From Scilla litardierei (Eukaryota > Streptophyta > Magnoliopsida > Asparagales > Asparagaceae): a DNA stretch of 64,000 bases. The stretch's first letter is position 1. Each line of letters starts with the position of its first letter. Both the position numbers and the translations under genes were made by a program. The stretch covers positions 156,408,817 to 156,472,816 of the forward strand of contig CM061132.1 in the NCBI GenBank assembly GCA_030789695.1, in the 5' to 3' direction. Positions 10,201-22,200 of this stretch are shown here, piece by piece. The notes under the pieces were generated by a model. That model ran no database searches. It had not been told where the DNA came from and saw nothing but the letters and a program-made list of their open reading frames with translations.

Positions 10201-13200
10201 GACAATGAAGCTCATGATAACTAGTCAATGGTGATAACTACGGATAACTCTTATCCAACCAGTTTAATAAGCAGTTTACCTTTTCCCCCGTGCAACCTAA
10301 CATGAATGACCACATAAGGGCGAATCCATGTATGCGAATGTGTGGGCCACATGCCTCCGCCCCCCAAAGAAAAAAAATAAAATACCAGGGATCATGGTTA
10401 TTTTTGCTGGGATTTTCTTTCCATTTTAATTTCCCTTCACAGTTGGCCCATCCACAATTTAAGCTAATCAATAATTAACAGTGTATCATCATTATAATTA
10501 ATGTGAGCACATGCAAATCTGCCTTCTAAAAACTCTACAACAAAAATTCCTAAATGTAAGCGCCTTTTCTTGTTGCCTCTTATAAGATCATATTTTATCA
10601 ACTTTTTCAGATTTAATGTTCTCTCTGGTAGCACCTAGTTATCTCTACCACCATAAGGTTTGTCTGCTTCTATTGGAAATATTTATTATTGAAACCTTCC
10701 TTTAAAATACTAATTTCAAAAACTAAATTTATGTTCATATTAAGTTTATTACCCCCATCAAATTTAATACATTTATTAGTCTTTATTATTCGTTACCTAT
10801 AATATTACAATTATGTAGTAAGTTGAATCTGTACCATATTTACATTGTTGATATACATTTACATATAAATATGCATAAGTACACACATATACGCTTTGCT
10901 TCATCCACTTCAAACATCATATGCTCATGCTTCTATTTTGGTCCCACCAAGGTCAAATTTGTGGCTCTGTTCCTATGCATAAGACCCTTTTTGTTTGCTT
11001 CACACAACACGCACATACGTACATGGAGACACATGGTACAAAAATCACACCACCCAAAGGCATCTAAACTCTCTAACCATCCAGACGTTTTTTGTTTAAT
11101 TTGAACTTAGTATGTACTTATTGTATGTGTTAAAACATTAGAATTTTTTGAAGAAAAATTTGATGTGCTTGGGATTTGAACTTCTCTATGTATTGCAAAT
11201 TAATGGTAAGAAATAACCAGCGATGGATTTGTTTTATGTAGTGCATTTATTCCCTCCCCTCCCCTCCCCTCCCTCCCTTTCTATTGCATGACACAATAAG
11301 TTGTTTTATACAACGTATCAAAATTTCAAAATTTGAAAGCAAGCACAAACACACGTGTGGCACAAATGCACATGTGGCACGAAAGCACACACGTGCGCAC
11401 ATGCATATATTTATGAACTAACGGCTTATTGAGAATGAGATTGTAACCGTTGAAATAGTTAGGCCAACACAACTGTCAAATTAAAATGGAAAGGTAGGTG
11501 AGCATCACTTCCTTCCTCACATGCTCGTTTTAATGTACATACAGACATGTATATGACAACAAAAATGTACAATTTTCAATTTATTAGAAAATTTGCTTCA
11601 TTTATTGTGATCTTCGTATTCTAAAACATTAATACACCAAAGATTCAGTGAACCTAAAGTTTTTTTCTTGTTAACCTAAGGGTGAAAAAATTTGTTGTAA
11701 ACCCGTTAAATTTCCAACTGGTAGATCACTTTTAGCTCATTGATTTACTTGTTTGAAATTTAATGGTTTTACAACTTAGAACTTTTTTCACCCTTAGATC
11801 ATCAAGCAAAAAAATTTAGGTTTACTGGATCTTTGGTGTATTTAGATTTTAAATGATGCAATATTATCCAAAAATTGTGGAGAATGGACTTTTCGATGCA
11901 ATCATATGATGCAAATACACATATGCCCTATAATATCATTATTCTTTCTTAATATATGTATGTGTGTGTATATGTGTATGTATATAAAAAGTTCAGTAAT
12001 ACTACAAATCCAACTTTCGAATTCCAAGACTTATGTAGGACCCACTTCATATGTATTGCAAGTGTGTCCCACTTGTCATAGTCATATTAGTACCAAATTT
12101 GTAGTACAAGTAGCGTTCTTCATTCACAAGCACACACGCACAAATATATCTATATATAAAGGATATATGCTGTCAACGCATGAAATTTCATGCGATGGCA
12201 GAACAAATCCATAGTATTCGTGATTTTTTTTTCAAATTTTGATTATTTAAGAGCAGTAAACACATATTAAAACCTCATCACATCAAAAATCAAGTGAACT
12301 CAAGCTTATGTGAGTCTTGATAGGATCGGTACAAAAAGTTCTATTGTTAGAAACGATCTGATCGAGGCTCAACTAAGTTAAGATTTTCTGAAAAGTTCAT
12401 TTGATTTTTGGTATGTAAGATTTTATGTGTAGATCACTCCTAAATAATCAAAAATTAAAAAAATGAAAAACCCTATAGATTTGTGCTGCATCGTAGGAAA
12501 TTTTTATGCTAACACATATCCATTATTATATATATAATAAATAAGTAATGACGTCATAAAAAATTCTATTTGCAAGCAGTACAATTCCATTAGAGTTTTG
12601 AATTTTTTAAGTTTTAATACTTTAAGAGTGATCTACCCTATAGATCACTCCTAAAACTATATCACACCAAAAATTAAACGAATTCAAGCTTATTTGTTCG
12701 TTAATCGATTTGTTACAAATTCAATGATTTATGCTAACAACACTTTTTAGTGATCTGATCGATGACTAAATATGCTAGAATTCATTTAATTTTTAGTGTG
12801 CTATCGTTTTAATATGTGTAGCATACTTCAAAACATTAAAGCTCGAAAAAATTAAAAACCTAATGAAATCATTCTTCAATCATACAAAATTTTCTGTGCC
12901 GACGGCATATATTCATTATTCTCATATGGAATTAATGTAGAACAGGTGACACCCAATCCAATGGATCAGGTGCAAGACACAAAAAAGATAGGGCCCCACG
13001 AGTACAAGCCCATGTAGGCGCTTGTGCTTCCCACCTTTTTATTGTCTTGCCACCTGATCCATTGGATCAGTTGGCAACTTTTCTACATTAAATTATTCTC
13101 ATATATAGATTCTTATTGATACCAAACAAGCTACAACCAAGTGCATATGTAACCCTATTATGTAGATCGAATTAAGTTTTACATATTAAGCAATTTCAAT

Positions 13201-16200
13201 CATATAAAACGCCTTATTTATTGTAGACTTGTATTTTTTAAGTCCATTTGTATTTCTCTTGTCGAGTCCTTTTAATATTTCTATTTTAAGTCTTTTTAAG
13301 TTATAAGAAGAGTCATTTGTTTTGTTTTTGTCTGAAATTTGAGCTTATTAAGAGTTTTATATTTATATGGTTTTTTCACTAGAGTTTGAATCAATTAGAC
13401 TTTTAACTTAGAGTCTTTTTGTAGCCCAAGTATAAAAGGCAACATTATTTTTTTAAATTCAAGTTTAAGTTTGATTATGATTAATTTTCTTAGGAGTCAA
13501 ATACTGTTTCTATATAAATGCATTTATGCTTTTTATTGTAAAGAAATCATAAAAATTGAATAAATTAAATTAAATTTGCATACCCTGTGGTTTTTGAAAC
13601 TATTAAATCTTTTGTATGGAATGTGTGAGTGGATAAGCTATTCATTTAGGCATGAGATCTGAATAAATATTCTACATGTGTGATGTTAAAGTCGGTAATC
13701 AATACGATCTTCGATGTAAAGGACCCGAACCCCAATCTTTATCTTTTAAGCTTGAACATCTTAATTTAGTTCTTCTTTAAATCCAACCACAAATCCCAGA
13801 TGGTAAGCCGTTTCATTTCCACATCACGTCAATTTGTATCAAGATAAATTTCATGTCTTAGTTTTATTTTTAAAAAAGAAATAAGAGTCAAAATTCAGTT
13901 TACCAAAGAATTGATTTCAGTTTAGACAAAAATGTTTCAGGGAACTTTCAAAAAATCAAAAAAAAAAAACCTTCTACAATACCGCAATGGCTAAAATATT
14001 GAATCTGTTATAGTATCAAGTCAATATTAAATCTGTTATAGAATCAAGTCTGATATGTTACTTTATGCAGGCTACTACAATAATTTTTGCATATTACTAT
14101 GATAATATTTAATCTATTTTAGGGATATTTTGCTGATTTTGGGCTATTCTCGAGCCATGTAAAGCCATAGTTAAGCTTGAACTAAAGTAGGCAATTTAAA
14201 TTTCGAATATTATGAAATACTTTGAGCTACTTTTGTGCATATTTCACATAACTTTATAAAAGAACTTGCTTATCTAGCAAGGTGATGAAAAGCGGTAGCG
14301 GAAAAAAACAACACCTTACTAACACCTTACTGTAACACTTACGCAGGGCTTTGAGTAGCAAAAAGAAAAAAACACTAACAAGAAGTGGTAACAAACCAGA
14401 ACAAAAAACCATAATGATATGGAAACAAAGGAAAAAAGACATGAAGAAGAATTATGATAATATCTTTTTGATGATTGATATTGACTTGAAAAAATTGATA
14501 GTAATAATTCAATATAAGAATATAATTATAAAAATCCAACATGTTCAATAATGCTATCAAGAGATCAATTTAATAAAAATATTGGTGTCATAAGAGGAGA
14601 GGTTGTCAGCGGGTTTATAGATGTAGGACAGAATAGATTTTAGGGATTTTGTGGAGGATTTAAGGAAGAATTGATAAATTTAGGGTTTCTTGGCTTCTCG
14701 CCAAGGGTTTCCGAGGCTTCTTGCTAAGAAGGATGAACCCTTCTAATGTTTGAAGAATTTCTCCAAATTTTAATTCATTCATCGACTCATGGTCGTCAAG
14801 AAACTGGGCCAGGAAGGGATTCACCAGCGTTGTGGCAACATCGACAAGAGGAAGGAGGGGTTTGAAGCGATAATGGTATCCGTTACGACGGAGGATGTTG
14901 ACGGAAGTGGCCGTGGTAGTGTGCGTCGCCGGAGGGGGTGATGGCAGTGCAAGTTTTAGGGTTATGTTTTCTTTTTATTTTTTTAGATTTAGGAATCGGA
15001 AAGAGCAAAGATATGATCTTCGACTCTGATACCAAATTAATGTAGGACATGGTGGATATTAAGAATTTTATAGATGATGTGGGAAAGATTTGCGAAAGAA
15101 ATTGATAAATTAAGATTTTAGTTTCTTACCAAGAGTTTTCGAGGCTTCTCATCAAAGAGACGGAACATTTCTCATATTTGTGGAAATCTTTCCATTGATT
15201 CTTTCAATGATCGTTGAATGATTGAAAATAAAACAAGTCTATGGCCTTTTATAGGCTTACAACTGCTCTTCTTCACTCATCCAATGTGGTACTAACCATT
15301 AAAATACTTAAAAATAAATAAAAAAGACTCAAAATAACTAAAATTTTAAAACAAAATTAAAATTAAAATTAAAATTAAAAAGATCTTGATCCGATCACTA
15401 TCATTTATATTTGGTGAAATGTTATGATGAATGTTGCCAGCAATGGTCACAAATGAAATGTAAGTTTCAACATTGGTATCTTCCTAAACATCAACAAATC
15501 CAACGTTCATAGCAACCATCTTAAAAATCAAAGCCAGATCCATAAGATAACACAAAAGCAGCATTAAAAGCATGGTCTAAGAGATGAAGATGTGACAAAT
15601 GCTAAACTATATGCTTTTATGGATGTGTTAGAAGATGTAAACCCAAAAAATAAAATCAAAGCCATCAGAATTAGAAATGGTATCATCGTCTGAATCTGAA
15701 TCTCAATCAAAGTTCGAGATTGAGTTACAACTCGAACCCGATTCTTATGTAAAGCAAAAGTTGGTGTTCCACTATAAGTCCAAGCCTCCAAGCCTAAGCC
15801 CGAGCCAATCTTAGAACTAGAGATATAGATCGAGTTAAAGCCCAATCCAGAGAAGGAGCTCATGTTAGAGACAAAATCAGAGACAAGGTCCAAATCAAGG
15901 TCCCAAGCGAAGAACACATTTGACCCACCATTCAAGCCAAAAAGTAAACATAAAGCAAACATGAGGTAGAACACAGACTTTGTTGTTCATGTTGATTAAC
16001 TACCTATGAGTCAACGGATAATGATTCATATACTCATTTTGCCACAGCTGGATCATACCGACATTGTTTCCTGAGTTACTTTGTATTACGCTATTCAATA
16101 CCCCAAGGTCGAGTTTTCTCGAATCATAAAAGATTTAATATAGAACAAGATATAACCAAGTGCCTATTATCGAGATTGAAGTAAGTTTATATGGAGCAAT

Positions 16201-19200
16201 TTCAAGCATGAAAAGTCTTATTTATGTGAGACTTAGTTTTGAATCCTTTTAATGTCTCTTTTAGGCCTCTATGGTATTCTTTTTACAGTCTTATTTTATT
16301 TTATTTTATTCGTATTTTATTTTATTTTATTTTTTAGTTTAAGGTAATTAGAAGGTGTCTATTTTTATTTGGTTTCTTTTATTAGAATTTGAGTCAATTT
16401 AATATTTTAATTTGAGTCTTTTAGCCTTAATTATAAAAGGCAAACTTCTTTTTTCAGAATTTAGTACAAGCTTAGTTTTCTTAGAAGTCAAATTTTTTTT
16501 TCTGTATAAAGGCCGTTATACTTTTCGTCGTAAATAGATTATGAAAGATTGAATAAAGAAAATTAGGTCTATAAACTCTGTAGTTTATAAAACCATTGAA
16601 TGTTTTACATACAAAATAAGTGAAAAGTTATTCACCTGAATGTGCGGTTTTAAACGAATCTTCAGCATGCGACATGTTGAAGTCTGTGATTGAATTGATT
16701 TTCGAGATGAGAAATCAAAACCAATATCTTTTAGCTTAAAACCTTAATTTAGCTCGTCCTAATTCCCAACACAAACCTTAGATCTTATGACCTTTCGTTT
16801 TTACATCTAAATCACGTTTCATATTTCATATCTTTATCAGAAAATCTATTACATCCATGTTGGCTAGTAGTAATGATAGAAAAAATGACAGCATTAGAGC
16901 ATAATAGCATATGAGATTTGCTACATATTTAGCTAGAAAAGAGAGCAATTGGTTGGGATAGATGTAACAATCAAGCTTAATCCAAATGAACCCCTTTCAG
17001 TAAGCCACTATTGCAGTAAGCTTGGATACATCAAATTAGAGTGTCGACTATTTCTAAACCTTTGACTGATCTGCGGATCGAAGGAGCATAGTGCTAAAGA
17101 CTGTCCTCATGGGATAGCGACCCGCAACACCAGCTCCTCTTGCTCTTGTCCTAGCATGAAACGCTCCTTGCAGAACACTGCTTCCTTCTCAGTAGAAAGT
17201 CTTCTAGCAGGCGAGACCACAAGCACCACCCCCGAGGTGCCAGGTATTTACGATGACTGCAGCAAATGCCGAGGTTACATGTCAAGTGATCACTGGTATG
17301 ATTTTACCGATTTCAATTATTTATTTTCATATGTTAGTAGCTACTTACTTAGACATAGTATCTGTGACTCTAGATGTCGTACTAGTAGCTGGTAGACATG
17401 TCCTTGTTCGACTCAGAAGCCTCTTATTGCTTAATGGCAAGTCGATTTGTTAACACTCATACTAATCTTATTAAACCATTGACTTCTTGCTGGAGTGTCA
17501 ATATGGGCAGTGATATGTTAAAGACGACTAGTGGGTATCAATAATGTCATGTAGTGATTTGTGGATGTGAGCTATTCGCGGACTTCATGGTGATCGAGAT
17601 GTTGAGTTTTGATGTTGTATTTCGAATGGATTGGTTATGAACATTCCACGTCACCATTAACTATCGTCAGAGGGTAGTGTTCGAGATGTCCAATCATCCA
17701 AAGTTCGAGTTCATCAGCGGAAACCGATCTTAAAGACCAGTGCAATTCAGAGCCAAACCAACAGAGGCAGTGGCGACTACCATGTATGCTGAACCAGAGA
17801 GACCATATGTGGTGCAAGAAGTCATGGACGTATTTTAGAACAATCTTATAGTATTGCCTCCGGATCAAGCCCTTGAATTTTCCATCGAACTGATGCCAGG
17901 AACCCAGCCGATATCTAATGCACCTTATCATATGGCACCACCTAGGTTAGAGGAAGTTCAAGCTCAGTTGGATGATCAGTTGAAGAAGGGATGGATACGC
18001 CCTAGTGTATCCTCGTGGGGCGTCCATGTATTATTTGTGCAAAAGATAGATGGATCCCGATGCATGTGCATCGATTACAAGTTGACGATGAAGAACAAGT
18101 ATCATCTTTCTCATATCGATGACATTTTCAATCAGCTCAAAGGATTGAGCGTCTTCTCAAAGTTGGACTTGAGGACCGGGTACCACCAAATGAGGGTGAA
18201 GGAGAATAGACAAAAGACTGTATTTAGAAACAAGTATGAACACTACGAGTCCTTGTTAATGCCGTTTGGTGTGACCAATGCACATGTGGTATTCATAAGC
18301 CTCATAAACCAGGTATTGTACAAATATCTGGGCAAGTTCATAATGGTCTACATCGATGACATTATAATATATTCGAAAGATGCTCGGGAGCATGCTGAAC
18401 ATTTGAGGAATGTCCTGGAGACTTTGAGACGACATAAGTTGTTCGTCAAATTCAACAAATGTGAATTCTAACCAACCAGGTGACTTTCTTAGACCACGTG
18501 GCCTCTGGAGAAGACACTAATTTGAAAGACCAGTGCAATTTAGAGCTAGACCAACAGAGGCAGAGGTGACTACCATGGATGCTGAACCAGAGAGACCATA
18601 TGTGGTGCGAGAATTCATGGACGTATTTCCGAGCGATTTTATAGGATTGCATCCGGTTCGGGCCCTTGAGTTTTCCATCGAACTGATACCAATCACCCAA
18701 CCGATATCTAATGCACTTTATCATATGGCACAACATGAGTTAGAGGAAGTCCGAGCTCAGTTGGATGTTCGGTTGAAGAAGGGATGGATACGCCCCAGTG
18801 TATCCTCGTGGGACATCCCTGTGTTATTGGTGCAGAAGAATGATGAATCACGACGCATATGCATTGATTACAGAAAACTGAACAATGTGCCGATGAAGAA
18901 CAAGTATTCTCTTTCTCGTATCAATGACATTTTCAATCAGCTCGGAGGATCGAGCGTCTTCTCAAAGTTGGACTTGAAGACCGAGTACCACCGAGTGAGG
19001 TGAAGAAGGAGAATATCCAAAAGACTGTATTTAGAACCAAGTATGGGCACTACGAGTCCTTGATAATGTCGTTTGGTGTGACCAATGCACCAGCGATATT
19101 CATAAGCCTCATGAACAAGGTATTGTGCAAATATCTTGACAAGCTCATACTTGTCTACATCGATGACATCCTGATATATTCAAAAGATGCTCAGGTGCAT

Positions 19201-22200
19201 GCAGAAAATTTAAGGAAAGTCCTGAAGACTTTGAGGCAACACAAGATGTTTCCCAAATTCAGCAAATGTGAATTCCGACTGAACCAGTTGGTTTTCTTAG
19301 GCCACGTGGTCTCTGGAGAAGGAATTTCAGTAGACCCTAAGAATGTAGCAGCCATTCAGAACTGGCCAGTCTCTCAGACTATGACGGAAATTTGGAGCTT
19401 CTTGAGATTAGCAAGCTACTACCAGTGGTTTATCCAAGACTTCCCGAAAATCGCAGAGCCTATTACGTGATTGACAAGGAAGGATGTGGTGTTTGTTTGG
19501 TCTAAGGCATGTGATGATGTTTTTCAGGAGTTGAAGAGAATGCTGACCTCAACACCGATTTTGATTATTCCAGACCGGACGGGAGGATTCGAAGTGTTTT
19601 GTGATGCGTCTGACAGGGGGACTTGGGTGTGTGCTACATCAGTATGGCCGAGTCGTGACATACAAATACACGCAGCTAAAGACCCATAAGAGAAACTACC
19701 ACTCATGATCTTGAGTTAGCGGCGATTATCTTTGCTCTGAAGATTTGGAAGCATTTTTACTGGGTGAGCAGGAGAAGGTATTTACAGATCACAAGAGTCT
19801 GACGTATCTCTTTACTTATAGAAGGATCTCAGCATGCGACAGCGTCAGTGGATTGAACTTCTGGCAGATTACGATATTGACCTTCAGTATCATCCTGTGA
19901 AGGTCAATGTTGTACCAGATGCATTAAGTCGTCTTCCAGCAGTGATGACACACACGACACAGTGGAGGCAACAACAAGAGATTAGAAAGATGGAGATAAA
20001 TGTGATTTTGTCTAGAATGACTGCATCTCTAATGAACATGCAAATTCAGTCAACTATGGTGGATATAGGATGATCAAGGCCGCTCAGACGGGAGATGAGA
20101 AGCAACTGATAATCAGAGGCTTAGTTGTGGCATGTCAGAGGCCAGAGTTCAGGGTTCATGAGGATGGGTCCTTGCGGTATGCAGTATGATTTGTATACCG
20201 TTTGGAGATGTTTAAGAAGAGCTGTTGAAAGAAGCTCAAAGTTCTTAATCTTCTATTCGTCCAGGCAGAACCAAGATTTACAAGGATTTGAGGCAGCATG
20301 ACATAACATGAAGATGTGCATTGCAAGAAGAGTGTCGAAGTGTATGGTATGCCAGTAAGTGAAGGCTGAACATCACCGCATGCCAGTTTTCTACAATCTT
20401 TGCCCATCCCGGAGTGGAAGTGGCATCATATTATGATGGATTTTGTGAATGGACTACCTCGGAGTACAAAGCAGAATGACGTGTGGCTGACCGTTGATCA
20501 GTTGACCAACTCAGCGCACTTTATTCCTTTCAGAGTTGGCCAGACAATAGAAGTGCTACCCAAGAGATACATGGAGTGATTGTGAGGCTGCACGGTGTTT
20601 CTGTGAGTATTGTTGTAGACATGGACACTTGGTTCACATCTCATTTCTGGAAGAGTCTGCAGGAAAGTTTAGGCACCTATCTGAGTTTTAGTACGACCTA
20701 CCATACGCAGATAGATGGCCAGTCAAAACGCATTATTCAATTACTGGATTATATGTTGCGTGCTTGTATGTTAGATTTCAAGTGATCATGGAAAGATTAC
20801 CTTCACCTCGTGAAGTTTCCATACAACTATTAAGTCAATATTGATATGACGCCCGTTGCAGCACTATACGAGAGGAAGTGGCGTCCGCCCCTGAGTTGGG
20901 ATGACGTGGGTGACCAAGAGCTGATTGGACTAGAGCTGATTGTAGAAGCTATGAATGTTGTTCGGACTATCAGAGAGAAGCTTCGTGTAGTGCAGGACTG
21001 ATACTAGCATTGGACAAATGCGAAGCGTGGGCATTTGGAGTTCAGCCTGACAACCATGTCTTCTTAAAAATCTCTCCTAACAGAGGGATGATTCAGTTTA
21101 GTCGAAGAGGGAAGCTCAGCTCATGTTACATTGAGCCTGTTGTCATATTGGAACGGGTAGGAGATGGCATACAGACTTGCATTATCTTCATCCTTAGAAG
21201 TAGTGCATAATGTATTCTGTGTATCTCAGCTGCACAAGTATGTGGGTGATCTGACACACGTGATTGATCATTCCAAAATCACAGTGCAGCCTGACTTGAC
21301 TTATAAGCAGCAGCCAGTAGAGATTATCGACCGTCAGCAAAAGACCCTTCGGAAAGAGTTGTCAGCTTGCTGAAGGTGATGTGGCATCGAGACTTACCTA
21401 AAGAATCGGCGTTTTAACCGAAAGAACTTCTTGCGCTACCTGGGAGAGAGGATGAGATGCGTGAGCGTTATACTCACTTATTTGATGTATCTTAGCTTTT
21501 AATTTAGATGATGAAATTTTTGTAAGGATGGTAGGATATGGTGACCTCAATTTTTGGAGTGTATATATATGTCTCGCTATTTTCTTCTAATTCTTTTTCT
21601 TTCTTTCTTTCTTTATTTCTTCTTTTCTTCGCAGCCCGCAAGCAAAAGCTCGTCCAAACCAATGTCTCTTTCTTTTCTTTTTGTTCTTTTCTTCGGCCCA
21701 AACACCAGCCCATCCCCCAACGGATAACTCTCTCTCCTCTCTCCTTACACGTGACACAACCCATTTCTCTTGAAGCTTCGCTCGGTGCTCTTTTGTTTCC
21801 TTCGTTCGATCGACACAGCAAAGAAAATCCACGACAACCCCTAAAATTATGTCGTCGCCTCTGTCAGATCTACACCACTCGAGTATTTCAGTGTCACTCT
21901 CCAGTCGATTCACCTCTCCAGGTCTCTCAAATCCCTCGATCTCTCTCTCTCGTCATCCAAGCTAAAATCTTTCTCTACAATTGGCGTTTGTCACCGTCCC
22001 GTCAAATCCATCGTCCCTTTGTCCCCTCAGCTCTCATGCTCATCTATTTAAAGCTTTGGCTAGATGATTTCAGTGGTTACTTGCAAAACTTTGTTTTTCT
22101 CTTTCAAAAGAATTTTAGTTGTCATGGATGCTTGATTTCAAGTTTGGGCCTCGGATTGCTTTCGGTTTTTGCCTCATTCCCTAGCATGCAGGCCGCAGCC

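Noticed and set aside
15564..15974. 136-codon minus-strand open frame
   Set aside because: No domain, no start context or neighbours supporting a gene, and within an old repeat interior.
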